Shown here piece after piece: positions 49,135 through 63,061 of a DNA stretch of 64,000 nt. Source of the DNA: Edolisoma coerulescens (lineage: Eukaryota > Chordata > Aves > Passeriformes > Campephagidae). The stretch is taken from positions 134,540-198,539 of the forward strand of contig VWZW01004077.1 of assembly GCA_013397115.1 (NCBI GenBank), in the 5' to 3' direction. The notes beneath the pieces are model-generated. The model was not told the DNA's origin. It did no database searches and worked only from the letters and a program-made list of their open reading frames with translations. The stretch's first letter is position 1. Each line of letters begins with the position of its first letter. The position numbers and the translations under genes are program-made.

Positions 49135-52100
49135 TTTGATGTAAAATAGCTTGAAGAAGGTGATCAGGGAAGAGTTGCCCTGTAGTTCTTAAAACTGAAA
49201 CATTCTAAAAGAAACTAACTAAAAGTTACTGGTATTGAGAAATAGTTTTTAGAAAACCATAGGCAGCAATAAAATTCATTGTAGCTGTCAAAAATTTGAA
49301 AAAATTGTTTAAAAATGGGACTTTAGACAAATTGGTGAAAGCCTACAGAGATTTACAAACAAATTTTAATGGAGGCTGGTGAAAAAAAGCTTATTGAGCA
49401 CAATGGGGGCTACTGCTCATGTTCTTTTTCTAAGTGCTTGCTTCAGACCATTTTCAGAAACTAAGTGCTGAGTTAAATGGCAGCTTGCTTTTACCAGTAG
49501 AGTTGCATTTATGTACTAAACAAAAATTTGACAGAAATGAATAGTTGTGTGAAGATAATATATACATAAAAAGACTTAATTCAGCAGAAATGTTACTAAC
49601 TAAATATCTTGTGTGAAGATCGGTAAACTTGTAAACTAAATCATTTTGAAAGACATATTGATAAAAGACTTTTTTTCTCCATCAGTTGTGAACCTGTTGT
49701 CTGTGAGAATGCAGTGGCTCATGTGTACATCAATATATGCAGATTTTATGGCCAGATTTTCAAATTATGTAGACCCTATGGATAATTTCAGTTACTCCAA
49801 CACACAGCAGCGATAATTTGGAAATTTGTTTAATAAATTCCAGTTCAGAATCATACAAATGATGATTCTGTTCCAGTGTATATAACTATTTCTGGATCAG
49901 ATTAACATTTGTGATAGTGATATACCTTGTTTCTTCCTGCTTAGCATGCCACTAAATAGCTTCCGTGCCCTGATTTTGGAAAAAATACAGAGGAGCAGCT
50001 CTTTTGCTACAGCAGAACAATATCAATATTCTTGGTATAAATGTTCTTGAAACCACGAAAAAATGATATTGACTTCAGGGTATGAAGAAGAGACGCACAT
50101 TGTGCCCTGGGCCCTTTGGCACCTCTTGTGCCTGTGTGGAATGGACACTTAATTAATTCCCCTGTCTGAGATTCCATGAGCTTTGGATACTGCTACTTTT
50201 TTGGTTTTTTTTTTTTTGATGGGTAGTGACCTCATGTAAGTCACTTCTTTGAAGCTAAAGCAAATTAACTTTGATTCTGCTCTTCATTCAAGGAAAAGAT
50301 TAGATGCTCATTTTCAAGATTAATATAGGGTGGAGTTTTAAATAAAATTAATTATTTTTTACTTTTTTAGCAGTGTTTCATATCTCCATTTTCCTGCTCT
50401 TTTCTATTGATTAAACAAAGTTTTCCAATGCAGTCCTTACCTGGAATATTTTTGTAAAACCTGCACATTCTTCAGATTCTGTTTTACTGGATGCACATCC
50501 AAGCACATGAGTAAGTATTGCTTGCCGAGTGGGATTTAAATACTCCTGGTATTTGGCCACTTTCAGTTGCCCTTTCATACCTGCTCCTCTTGAAACACAG
50601 GAATTAAATCAAAAGCCTCTTGGTTTGGGAGAGGGGAGAGACTTGCTTTGAGGGTGGTCCTCTTGCCTCACTGTGTCCTCTTTCCTCACTGCTTCTTATT
50701 CTAAAACCCTTAACCCTGTGCTGAATCAAGACCAAGCTCAGTCCTTTCAGACCTTCTCATTGAATGGCTTTGTTTGAAACAGATTGAAACAGGCGGAAGT
50801 GTTTTTACTGAAACATATCAGTTTTGTGGAGTTAAACTGACTTTCTAGAATGGTGCTTTTACCCTTGCAGGGTGTCCTTGTTCACCCTGAGCTTTTGCTG
50901 TGAAAGCTGATAGCACATCAGCTGCTCAGCATTTGTGGGTAAGCAAGAACACACCTGGCCTCGCTAATGACTACTCAGCGCCACTTAAGGGCTGATCGGA
51001 GGTGAAGGCTCTATTTACAAAGTAAAAATTGCACTAGTCTGAAACATAGCATGCAATTGCAATGAAATCTTAGTCAGAAAGCAATGCTCAGCATATTTTA
51101 GGATCTCAGCACCAAAAGTGATATCCATGAGAGTTTGCTTACGCACCACTGGCACTTGAAGCACCAAGACTTGTTAGCTATCCCATGACTGACCTTCAAG
51201 ATCTCCACGTAACTTTCTCTCTCCCTTCTGCTTCTGTGAAGACATCTGTCTGACCACTGAGATACCCAGAAGCTACTGAAACCTCTTTTAACAAAGAGAT
51301 TAGAAATTAGTAGTACTGAACATGAGCCTCCTCTCAGGGTGCTTGGTTACGTGTTAGCTGGATTAGGATCAAAGTCTTTTCTTCCCCACTGGGCAGCAAC
51401 CATGTTGCTAACATGCTTTCAATGAAACAAGAGGCTGAGCCCCTGCAGGAATGATTTCTGATGGTCATTAAGTATTATAAAGCCAAGCTGGTTTGAGGGT
51501 GTAGGCCATCATCCAATTAAAGCAGCCTTTATGGACTACAGTGTCAAATACATGAGACAGAAATGAAACTGCATAAAATTGCTAGAGTTTTTTCTCTCTC
51601 TGATTTGCACATCTTAGTGCTAGTAGAGAAATAAAAGATTATTGTCTCTCGCTGCAGTTTTACGTCTGACTAATTTTGTTTAGGTTTTTTTATTAGTCTT
51701 ATCAAGTACAATAAAGGATACAATAACTCCTTACAATAAAGAGTTGAAAGCATCTGTGGACTGTTCTTGCAAGACAGTGTGGCATATGTATTAATGACAT
51801 TTTTTGCAGCCGAACATTTAAAATGCTTCTAAAATTTATGTTGACGGCCTAACTCAAAATGTTGTATTTCCCTTTCATCTAAGGTTTTTTTTTTTCTTTT
51901 TCAGAAAAATTGTTAAAAAAATATTAATACATGAAAAAAGCATTTTGGAAACCCAGAAACTTTTCAATTTAAAGTTTCCGCAGAAACAGTTTGATTAATT
52001 TATAGGAAACTTAATCTGGTCCTTACTATAACAGCTAATTAATCTTGGAATAAATATAGCTTGGATACTGTATAGTAGAGATGAGGCACAGGTATTAATT

Positions 52101-54665
52101 ATTAATAGTCAATGCTGTAAGGCTGAAAGATAAGTACTCAGGGGAAAATCTTTCCTAAAACTCAAATTGAAATATGCAAACAAATATAGGGGTGGCTATT
52201 TCCAGAAGTATTAGCAATGACTAGGTGTTTATCTTCCCCTGACAGTCAGAGAGCATTAAGCACCTAATTGCTGTGTCTTTGAAAATCTCCACAAATTATA
52301 AAATAACTCCTCAGTTTTCTGGAAGGTTCAGCTGAATTGTGTACACGTTTGCAATCTTCCACCAACAGAAGGTCACAGCAGAAATCTGAGCTTGTAAAAG
52401 CTGTTTGTCAGTTCATGACCTCCATGGGAAAGTCTGGATTGCTTAATTGCTCAATGTCTTTTTAATCTGTTTTTAACCCATGAAAGTCAGGTCTTAGTGA
52501 AACATGTTTACTTTTGGATGTGTTAGGTAAATCTGCATTCCTGGGGGTTTGAGGAATTTCATCCATATTTCCCCTCTTTCATTATTCACATGGTTAGTAT
52601 GAGGCTTTCATATTTGCAAATTGGCTTTTTTTACCTCTCACTTTTTTGTTAGAATAGGTAATTAACTTTTTCAAACAGCTCTAGATGCTGATCTAGTCTG
52701 TGCTGATATTCCAGCTTGGTATTTCAAAACGAAATATCACGAAAATTGTGTCGTGTTTCTGCTAGATGAAAATAGTAAATACTATTAACTTTCAGTTTCC
52801 TGGGAGCAGAACAGCATGGAACACTGTACAAGTTCCCCTTTGCTGTCTGAATCTTCATGTAAGACTGGCCTGATCCTGGTGGATGTGGGGTGGGTGTGTG
52901 AAGAGGTTAAGGAAAGTGCACTTGTGTATCTGCCTGTCTTGACTGGTTTCCTGTCTGTGAATTCTTTCTGGATTATGTATCTATAAACCACTGCAGACTG
53001 TATAAGATTTCTTAAATCAGTCTTTACCTTTTTATGAGTGGCTCTCACCCCCCATTATTCAGAGTGAAACATATAAATAATTTATATGCATGATCTAAAA
53101 AAAGAATGAAATGAGCTAGATATTCCTGGTAAGTCAGTGAAACCATCATTGCTGCTTCAATTCTGTTTCTTTCATCTTTTTTCCTAAAAAGAGAGATATC
53201 GGGAATAGGTAAAGAAACAGTGTAGGGTTGTTGTTTTGTCATGGCTGTTGTTTGAAGTTTGAGGCTGTTGGGATTTTGTTTTATTTTTACCAGGGTTCCA
53301 TATCAGTATCTCAGTGATAAGTGAACTTCAAATATAAATATCTTGCAGAGCGTATCTCCAATACTACTGTAAACTATATGCAGGAGTTTCTGAGCAACCA
53401 TAGCACAAAAACTGCAGACATGTGAAAATGTTCTTTCCAAGGTATTTGTTTTATCAAAAGTTCTCTTTCAGAAAACTAATTTATAGTTATCCTGACTTCA
53501 TCTGAATTCTTGAGATGCCGTAATTTTAAAGTAATAATTTTCTGTCAGTTATTAACAACTCCTACGAAATATCTACCCCTGGCTATTCTCTGTAGCAGAA
53601 TTACTAAAAATTATGAGGAGAAATGGTAGCCCATGTAGGATATTTTAAGTATTACATATGGTTAAATAAATACTAGGCTTTCTTTTGACCCTTTTTTGAC
53701 AAAGGGTTTTAGAGCTAGAATGAAAGGGTTAAAAATAAAACACCTTAGTGCAAGGCCTTCCAGTATTGAGTACGCTTATTAAAACTGAATGCTGTGCTTT
53801 TTGACCAGCTGCTTCTGCAGCACAAATCTCATTTTACTATGTAGATTTTTGCTTACAGGAAAAACACTAGTACAAAAGCTGCTGGCTGTGGTCAGAAGTG
53901 GCACTTGAATGTTCTTTTGTCTGACAAAACATCCTCCTGAGGAGGTCAGCTAGTGCGAGCAGGGGATGTGCTAAGGCTCTTAACTAAAATGTGAGCCTAA
54001 CTTTCGGTTACAGAAGCACCTGAGTTTATTTTTTAAGAGAATAAAAAAAGATGAACATTTTCCTACCAAAACAGTCTTTTCCTGGAAAGTTATTTGCCTA
54101 CTGGTAAGTGTCTATACCTCTCTGTTGTACATTGGCTGTCTGTATTGTGAGCATTTCCTGGAAAGGTGCACTCTTTTTCCCTTCACATTTTCAGTTATTG
54201 CTAGAAGAGAACAATAGCTTGTGTCCTGAGGGTTTGGACTGAGGATATAGCACTTAGACATTATTTAGTTATAAGAAAAGTTGAAGACAACACTAATGAA
54301 GAGACAGTGTTAAAGTTTCTGAATAGTCTGTCCAACTGTCTGATATGATTGTTCTTCTGTAAAATAATGGCTGAAAGTACGAGCCTGAAATGTCTGCTGC
54401 AAACTGAGAGCTAGAGCTTGTACCCTTTAAATGTGTCTTTGAAATATTCGTCTTCTTTCTATCTCAAGCACATAATTTTACAGGTGCTGGTGACATCAAG
54501 TATGCTTTTACAGTGCAATTCCAGTACAGAGGTGCTTTTCTCATTTATGTATGTCTCAGTGAAACAAAATTCCGGCTTCTCATTTTTGGTACCATATACA
54601 TTTACAAGGATATTTTTGTCTCCTGTGGTCTGAATTAACCTCTGCTCTCTGCTTTGTCTTTCCAG

Positions 54666-54708
54666 CACTGGCTTGAGCCCAACAAATCCATCTTCAAGCA
54701 AATGAAAT
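54666..54708 (+). CDS. FRMD3: FRMD3 coding exon, FERM F1 lobe (window exon 2, 43 bp)
   Basis: This short exon encodes HWLEPNKSIFKQMK plus the first base of the next codon. It continues directly from the EKQR end of the previous exon, as expected for the FERM-typical motif RHWLEP. The acceptor is a polypyrimidine tract ending in tttccag and the donor is a full-consensus gtaagt. It enters in phase 0 and leaves in phase 1. The length is not a multiple of three, so skipping it would shift the frame. It lies 12,722 bp downstream of the previous exon and is too short to be found by ORF length; identification rests on frame continuity and the family motif. Confidence 0.93.
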
Positions 54709-55429
54709 GTAAGTCTTGAGAGCTCATATTTTAAAACTGATTTTCAAATGTCTGAAGGTTTTCTTGTGCTTTCATGCAGTAATTTAGAATAAGCTTCATA
54801 TGTTTCTCAGTGCAAATAGGTCCTTCATGTCCTATCTGGAGTCCTAAAAACTTCATGCTACCCTGATTTTACCATCTCACAGTGCTCTGCACATCAAAAG
54901 CTTTTCCTTATTGCTCAAGGTTAGAGCCAGAGGCCAGCAGACATGTGGGGTGGCAGATCTGGTGGGAAGACATGTATGTTCCAGCTCCCATTTTCAGTCA
55001 GATGCAATCAGCCACTGGGACATGGCCCTAAAAATGGAGTGTGGCAATTGCTTCTGGGTCTTTTCTGGTTTTCTTTCTTTCTGCTGCCCCTCGCTTCCTG
55101 AAAATGCAGAGTATTGCCTTGAGATCATTGTTATTGTCCAGCAAACTCAAGTAATGTGGGCTAAGTGGTGAGTTTCTTCCACAGACGGGAGGAAATTAAG
55201 ATCATTATTTTAAAAAGTGTCCTCAAAAACAGAATATATTATTTTAATTATCTTTTTGAAATGTCATTGTCGAGCTTATGGTTTCCATTAAATAGTCCAA
55301 ATGTGAAGACCTCTTAGGGAGACAGAACTGCTCTGGTACTCAGAAGTTTATATCCAGCAGCAGAAGACAATTTATTTAGCCGGTCTGGAGACTTGACTTA
55401 GCTCATTAGAAGTTGTACCTTAGCTGTTC

Positions 55430-55483
<54 letters not shown>

Positions 55484-58334
55484 ATCTATCTATCTATCTA
55501 CCTATCATCTATGTACCTACCTACCTACCTACTTACCTACTTAGTTTATGAAATGAAGAAGAATTTTTTCCTCATATTTTTTGTGTACAGTTTTCTGTTT
55601 TAAGCACAAGTACAAGGTGCCTTTTGTGTGGGAGATAAAGTTTTTGCTTTTAAATGTGGAGAGGCTTAAGAGGTTGTCTAATACACAAAAACAGTTAATG
55701 CTGGATGGTGGCTGCACGACGTGGAATACTTCAGGGAATTTTTCCATTAATGCAGCAATAGTATGTATTGCAACACATGCATACACATGTACACACAGCT
55801 GTATACCATTATCTGCCATATTCAGTGTGAACTGTTATATCTGGTGTTTAGCTAGCTGAGGTACTATCCAGTAAAAATTAAGTTCAAAAATGTCAAATGA
55901 GAGCTAAGTTGTGCTCCTCAGCAATGAGAGTAAAGGAAGAAAAGCGGGAAGAACAGAGGGATTGTAATAATTGTAAATTATCTTAATCTCTTGCTTCCTT
56001 CCAATGAGTTATCAAAAGTAGACAAGTTTCCTGAATGTATCCTCTGACCTGTGTTTGCATCACTGCTTTTACCCAACAAAGCATAAGGGCTCATTCCTCT
56101 TGGGCACTTTGCATAGCAATACATGCAGGGGCTCTGCCAACAGATCTGCTGAGACTGTTCTGACTTATTCAAAACAACTTTTCCTCCACATAGATGTTGC
56201 CTAGATGTGATAGATGGTAGTCCATGAATTCCATAGACGTAGCAATTTGTTGGCCTCATCAGAGGATTTCTGTGACTTTTGTGATAGAATCCTAATCAAA
56301 ACTCTAAAAACAAAAATGAATGCATGGCAAAAAAAGCAAAATTAAGTGCAGCTAGCATGAGATTATAATGGTGAAAAGGTCTTCAGAACAGCAGCAAAAG
56401 AGAATGAGATGCTAATGAAGGATTTTTGTTACCAGCCTTAGATTTAGGACACAGAAGTTGAATTAACCATGTGATTGGCAACTTACATTTAATACTAGTA
56501 TAACTTAACTTCATCTTATGTCACAAAAGAAAGACTTCAGTTGCTACAATAACCCTTCAAGGAAAAAAAAAAATAAAGCTATGTGTATATTTTATGTACC
56601 TGTGTAGAATCCATTTGATTATGCTGCCACAGGTTTTGAGGACATTTTTGTACGAATTTGACATCAGGAACATTTTTATTTATTTTTTTAAAAGTAGTCT
56701 ATATTAATGTAGAACACCAAACAATTTCTAAAGGCATAAGGTTAACTCATACTTGATGGAAAAATATTCCGTTTGTTATGAAAAGGTTTAGACTCAGAAG
56801 AAGAAATTACTGATACTCACTTGCAAAACATCCCAGTCTCAGCTGGCACAAGTGAGGACTGATATTAGTAGACGGTGCAGTCTAAAAACTAAAGTGACTG
56901 GTTACGAGCACATACTTTATGTATACGTGACTTCTGGGAGAAATTATGGCAGAGAGTTATTCACAGTGACTGTATTAGATGGATGTTTCCTTTTATTTCT
57001 TTGCATTAAGGAATTCAGGACAGAGGGAATAATTTTCTGTGGTAATACTAATGACTCAAAAAATTCTAAATTCAGTTGAATGTTTAGATTTACATAGAAT
57101 TGTGAAGCACTTGCATACATGCAGAAAAATTTCAAAAATGCTGTGTGCTTGAGCTCAGCTACCATTTGTAGGGAACTTCCTTTTCCTCCAGGACAGCAGC
57201 AAGTTTTTCAGTGTGTTTATTCATGCAGCTCAGTATTGACCAATATTTGGAGCAGAAAAAGTTTAACTAGTAGAAATATTCTGGTATACATTTGTACTAG
57301 CTTTCGTGGGCCTCAGTAGTACATGACACATTCAGGCATAATCGCTCTATACAGTCCGGTTGTACAAAACTCACAATCTGGCAACAATACATTTCTGGAA
57401 TACAATGTTGTATATTTGAAGTTCTGAATTGTCCATAGGTACTTGTGTGACGTGCTGCATAAACTTCTTTAGCTTTGGAAAAAATAGCTTTAAGTTCATA
57501 TTTAGTAACATTGGGATATGACAGAAAGAATCTTCTAAAATGTTTTCTGTTTTGTCTTTCCACATATGAAACCATATTTAAATGTGTTCTGGTGCCACAC
57601 AAAAAGAATGAAGGCATGGTATCTTTTCTGTCTCATCATCTACCTTTGCCTTTTCCATTGTCATTGTAATGTTTGTGTTTTTACATGATGTGTAAAGTCT
57701 AGGTCTGTGCCTCAGCCATTTTTTACTACTTATTTTGCCCGAGAGGGAAAAATTTAGTTTCTGAGAAATGTCCTGAACCACTGCCAGTCTTGTTTGTACA
57801 GATTGAAGCCAATTGGTGACCCATGATCAGCAGCTGCAAGCAGTGTGCTTCCAATAGCGTATTGGAAAACTGTCTGGAAGGTTGCCTAAGGAAGCTGTAT
57901 CTTTATGGTCCAGGATACAGAACTTCTGAAAGAAATTTTCTGTTCTTTTGCATGTTTTTGTGTATACTGTTATTCTCTCCCAAATGCTGGCAGTAAAGTT
58001 CTCTATTCGACCATCCTACATTTTGTGTGGTTTATTTTCTGTCTGGGAACGGAATAGTATAAAACCTGAGTCACATCAGCACTAATGTTTAAGTGAAGAA
58101 CAGAGTTTTCCCATGCACTCTCTCTCTTGCTGGTTTTTGATTAATTTTAAAGATTATTCTGTATAGTAATATGCAGCTCTCCTGTAACCTGCTTGGTGGG
58201 AAATATCCAAATATGTGTGTTTTGTTCTTGATGACAGTGGAACAGAATAATTTCTGTTGCTCTGATATGCAGGAGTTCTAAATTTCCACGTTTTTCTTGC
58301 TGCCTTGCCTAACTGGAAGAGTGTACATTACACA
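54709..58334. other. intron, unique sequence around the ATCT array
   Basis: Besides the tetranucleotide array I see no named repeat. Minus-strand open frames at 55978-56259 and 57297-57781 have no recognised product. A short palindrome (TTCCAATA gcg TATTGGAA) lies at 57849-57867. Confidence 0.5.
55429..55543. repeat. (ATCT)n compound tetranucleotide array
   Basis: About 20 ATCT units with two short interruptions (near 55484 and 55506), followed by a CTAC/CTTAC variant block (55514-55540). The variant block looks like a point-mutated unit spread by slippage. Likely polymorphic in length. Confidence 0.95.
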
Positions 58335-58336
58335 TT

Positions 58337-58538
58337 AAGGGAAAATTCTTTACTATGAGGGTAGTGAGGCACTGGAACAGGTTGCCCAGAAAGGTAGTAG
58401 GTGTCCTGTCCTTGGAGGTGTTCAAGGCCAGGTTGGAATTTGGCCTAGTACAAGTTGTTCCTGCCCATGGCAGGAGGGTTGGAACTAGACAATCTTTAAG
58501 GTCTCTTCAAACCCAAACCTCTCCGTGATTCTATGATC
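58337..58538 (+). mobile_element. CR1 3' tail, sense
   Basis: It reads ggaaaattctttactatgag, cactggaacaggttgcccag, ttggaggtgttcaaggccag and ttcaaacccaaacctctccg, then tgattctatgat. This is the CR1 3' UTR with its terminus. About 200 bp, 5'-truncated. Confidence 0.93.
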
Positions 58539-59479
58539 TGAAAGAGTAATGCTAAAAGGATTTTCTCCTGTGTCAGGTCATTGGAATTTTTCAATTAAAT
58601 TCTGTAATCTCGAATGCTGTCCCAAAATCTGAAAGGAGGTGGAATGATCCAGAGGATCTCAGTACAAATGTAAAGAAAAGTTTAATCAAATATGAGATTC
58701 ATAAATACGTGTACAATGAGAACAGGAACTTTTGTGTGATCCTCCAGGCACTAATCTGAATGCTGTGCATTCTATACTTGTGATCCTCATGAAGATTTAG
58801 TAACACATTTTTAGGCATTATTATAAACGGCTGACAAAAATCCACCTTGCCCTGTGTTATTCTGTAACTAATGAGTGCAATGTGGGAGACCCCTAATCTG
58901 AGATTTGTGAGTGATCAGGTATCCCTTATGCATAAAAACGTTGAGTGATGTTCTGTCTGTCTTAAAAATGCACAGCAAGGAGTATGGATAAACAGCTGAT
59001 TTATCTGGTGAGGGAAGAGGTATATGGAAACAACTGAGTGTGTCTTAATGGTTCCCCAGAGTTCCTTTTGCAGTATTCGTGAACATGAAGACTATTTGAG
59101 TGTAATACTTTTGCTTGCTTGTTTTTTTGTTTTTAAATTTCACTTTTTGTAGGATACTGTAGTTCAGAGAATATGTAACATCAAGGAGAGATGCAGGAAG
59201 TTTTCTGCAATGTTGCAACCTCAGGGCTATGAAGATAATTTTAACATCTGCTTTTGGCTTTCAGTATCCATCTGTACTTCATGTTTAATATAAAAAACCC
59301 AACACTGCCAGTGCAGTGCAGTATTTGTGCTGGGTGAAAAGCAGATTGTAAAAAATGAACAGGAAACCTTCCAAAAAGAGTCAGCTGAGAATCTACCATC
59401 TTTCTCTACTTGGTTGACACTCATAAAATTTCAATCAAGTTTTTCACCAGCTTTTAAAAACTATTTTCATATTTCATAG

Positions 59480-60058
59480 TGTTGTGGTTTAATCCCAGTG
59501 AGCAACCAAGACCCACACAGCCACTCACTCAGTCCTCCACCATCAGGATCAGGGAGAGAAGGGTAAAAGCTGGAGAACTCATGGGTTAAGACAAAGACAC
59601 TTTAATAGGGAAAGCAAAAGCCACACGTACAAGCAAATCAAAATAACGAATTAATTCACCACTTCCCATGGGTCGTCAGGTGTTTAGCCATCTCCAGGAC
59701 AGCAGGGCCCCACCACATTTAACAATGACTTGTGAAGGCAATCAATCCAAAAGTCTCCCCTTCCTCTTTTTTCCTCCTACTTTATACACTGAACATGATG
59801 CCATGTCATCTGGAATATCCCTTTGGTCAGTTGGGGTCACCTGTCCTGGCTGTGTCTCCTCCCAACCTCCCATGTAACCCCAACTTCCTCCCCAGTGTGT
59901 CACGATGAAAAGCAGAAAAGGCCGTGGCTCTGTGCAAGCCCTGCTCAGCAACAACAAAAACATCTCTGTATTATCCACCCTGTGTTCAACACAAATCCAA
60001 AACACAGCCCCATACCAGCCACTGTGAAGAAAACTACCCTAGCCTAAACCAGCTCGCA
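59480..60058 (-). mobile_element. avian ERV solo LTR, near full length, antisense
   Basis: About 579 bp run from TGTTGTGGTTTAATCCC to CTCGCA on the + strand, so the ends have the TG...CA form of an LTR. In the viral sense it lies on the minus strand. It shares blocks with the truncated copy at 18360-18838 and its start matches the fragment at 12836-12928. No gag, pol or env sequence flanks it, so it is a solo LTR left by recombination. Flanks read CATAG before and CATAAG overlapping the end, a possible decayed target duplication. Exact ends are uncertain by a few bases. Confidence 0.88.
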
Positions 60059-63000
60059 TAAGTATTTTTTTCTTTTTTTCAGATTCTTTTTCTATGAAGA
60101 AAATGGTAATACGAATGTGCAGGGCTTTTTGTAGACTTTGCTTAAAAATAGTTCATGTGAGAATCAGTCCCTTATTTACTGATGTCTGTACCAAGGGAGG
60201 CAGCTCCCCCTCTGTGTTCTGGTCCGGGTGTTGTAGCTTTGGGTGTACTTTAGGGAGACCCTTACTGTTTCATGTACATAGAATACTGTATCTTAGTTAA
60301 ATGTAAGTCAAATAAACTTTAAAAACATACAATCAATTTCCTTTAAATCTCTGCTCTATGTGTGGTTCCTTCATGAGTGTTTAGATTATGACTGGTTTCA
60401 ACATTTAACACAATTTAAATTATTTTATTTGTTCTTTTGCCTTCACCTCTTATATACTGTTAGCATATCAACTGGAAAATTAATAGTTCTGCTTCAATGG
60501 AGTTTGCTGTCAATACTATTCTCCACACTAAAGTCCTTTTAAGTTATTGTAATTGTGAATCATTTTTAGTGAGAAAGTGAACTCTGATGGTAGGAAATCC
60601 TGACAGAGCCTTAGGCATTGCGCTATGCCAGCTGCTCCTTATCTGAGAGATAAAGGATCCTTCTGAAAGAAAAGGCTTATAAGAAATAGCTATTTAAAAA
60701 CTGATAATGTGCTTGTTAGTTCTGTATTGATGAAATGTGCTTCTGCAAATTCTGCTCTGTTTTGGGAGGGTTTGTTGTTAATGTTTCCACTTTAATATGT
60801 AAGTGGCAGAAGTAATTTTACTTTCAAGGAATTGAGAAATTATCTGACTTGACAATCACATCTCTTGAGCTGATAAAATTCAATGCCTGTCTTGCTTTCT
60901 GCTATGAGAAAACAATGAGAGAACATGAAGTCCTGATGTGAGTTTCTCCAGTGTGGTAAAATCTATAAGACAAAGGCCTTGCTAAATGTTTACATATCAT
61001 CTGTCTTTGGAAGAACATTAGGCTTATGATCTACCTTAAAATTAAGATGGAGAGTAAAGTGGAAGCTTTGGGAGTTTCCTCCTTCCCCATTCAAACGTTC
61101 GTTGTGGCTGGTTTTCTAACCGAGAATAAGAAACGCAAAAAGAAAAAGAGGATCTCCTTCTGTAATTGCAGGGAACCTTCTTATCTCCAGAGGTGAATTA
61201 GATGGATGGATTCATATTCTTTTTAACATTTCAAATTGCAAGTTGTGTTTGTTCCATTCTTGCACAGCAATAGAGAAGCGACCTTTGCTTAGCGGGCTGC
61301 AGCAGACTTGTACAGTATTGCTGCACTGCTGAGGAGGAATCTTGTTACAGAAGCTTGAGTCTAGGGAAAGATTTGCAAAATAGGCTTTAAGCTGCCTTGA
61401 CAAATCTCCTGCATGTCCTGTGCATTGGTGTGTACTTCTGTCACATACTGTTCTTCTGCTAGAAATAAAACATTTCCTACTTTAACCTTTCCTATGAATG
61501 TGGGCTATTTTTATAATGCAGTGCAGTGATACTTTTCCCACTATGATACTCTTTGCTTATAGGGCGGCTGCTACTTTTATGTGGTTACTGCCAGAGTGGG
61601 ACTCTTCTAACATAACTCTTTTTTTTTTTCTTTCTTTATTTTTACCACAGTCAAATTTTCAATTTTTTTATTGACATCTGAAAAATTGGGTAAAATTCAG
61701 TATATTTCTGGGTTCTTGCAGAAGGCTTGTATTTGCTAGGGCTCTCAAGAACCATGCATTAACTATTCTTATATCTGCATTGCTATTTCAAGCCCAAACT
61801 AAATCTAAATCTGCCAAAACATTTAAGAGGTTTTTTTTTTCTGAGGAAGAGCTCTTGCTTGTTTAATACAGGCTGTCTCTTCTATCATGTTTTGTAAGTG
61901 GAACAGTATTCCAAAAGCACAGGTTTTCTGCCCTGGCTTAGTTTTAAGATGGCTATTGAGGAGTGACAGAACCACTTAAGACGACTTCAGTTATCTTTTG
62001 CTTTGTCCAGGCAACATGACTCCTTAGTGAGTTTCTGCATGGCTGCTTTTCTATCTGGGACAGTGAATTCACTTTACCTTCGACTTTACTGTAACAGGGC
62101 AGGGAAGACATAATGATGTCTGCTGTTTTGCAGCCTGTTTCCAGTCACTGTAAGACAATGCTGCAGTCACATCTAAGACAGCAAAGCCCACAGAAAATAG
62201 ACCGAATGTTTCTCCAGCCTTCAGAGGGCTCCTCTGGGTTTGAAAAGTGTGAAAGTTCAAACCACCTCTAGAGAACAATTAAGGCTTATTTTTCTTTCTT
62301 CACCTCCTCTTAATTTCTACTTGTTATTAACTACTTGCTTTCTTTTTTCCCTGTATTTTTCATCTTTCCATTCCCATCACTTCTGAAATTCCTCCTTGTG
62401 TCTTAAATGAGTAGTTATTTAAACAAGGAAAAAAACGTGACACCAGCAGTTTTTATTGAGGCTGACTGTACTTAAAATAAGTACAATATGAGGTTCTGAA
62501 AGAGGAAAATACTACTTTATCTTCAAGAAGAATTGAGCCTTCCAGAAGATACCAACGATAACAAAAGATTTGATGCATTTTTATTTTCTATTGTTGTTGT
62601 ACATCACATGGAACTGTGTGATAACCAGAGATGTGTTTCTGGAACACTGTAGTCAGAGTAGCTTGAAGAGTATCATGATTGTTGGACTAATTACCATATG
62701 AAGTTTATACAAGCCTATGAACTGGTAAGCTTTAGAAGACGGTATAGTAAAATGTTCTGGTAGCTTACTAATTACTGTTGTAATTTACAACTTAAAAAAA
62801 GTAATTATCGATTTCACCTGATGGTGTCTTCCATTTTCTCTGTAATTTTTTTTTGCCCTTTTCTTCTGCCTTCCCTTTTCCTGCTGTAAAAGCACCATCT
62901 CTTCAAGGTTTTGGAAATTTAAAACTGACCGCATACATTGAGAATATACCACAACCAAAATATTTCAATACTAACTAGAATATTATAGACCTGCACTTTG

Positions 63001-63061
63001 CTCTGAATCAAAGGGCTTGAGAGGCACTGATTGCAAAATTTAATATTTTGTGTTGTTGTGA
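60059..63061. other. intron, unique sequence
   Basis: No gene or interspersed repeat is recognised. T-rich runs occur at 61619-61630 and near 61830, and the sequence is otherwise unremarkable AT-rich intron. Confidence 0.55.

Larger units (their letters stand above)
41944..54665 (+). other. FRMD3: FRMD3 intron, 12,722 bp
   Basis: The intron is bounded by gtatgt at the 5' end and tttccag at the 3' end, between two exons whose protein sequence is contiguous. It contains a C11/T11 run near 43.19 kb, a (CTTTT)n tract at 44.1 kb, a CA repeat at 45.5 kb, a CR1 3' end at 46.5-47.1 kb and a GA-rich patch at 49.1 kb. From 47.1 to 54.6 kb I see only AT-rich unique sequence. Confidence 0.92.

Noticed and set aside
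57849..57867. Palindrome TTCCAATA gcg TATTGGAA
   Set aside because: Eight-base arms are within chance expectation at this window size.
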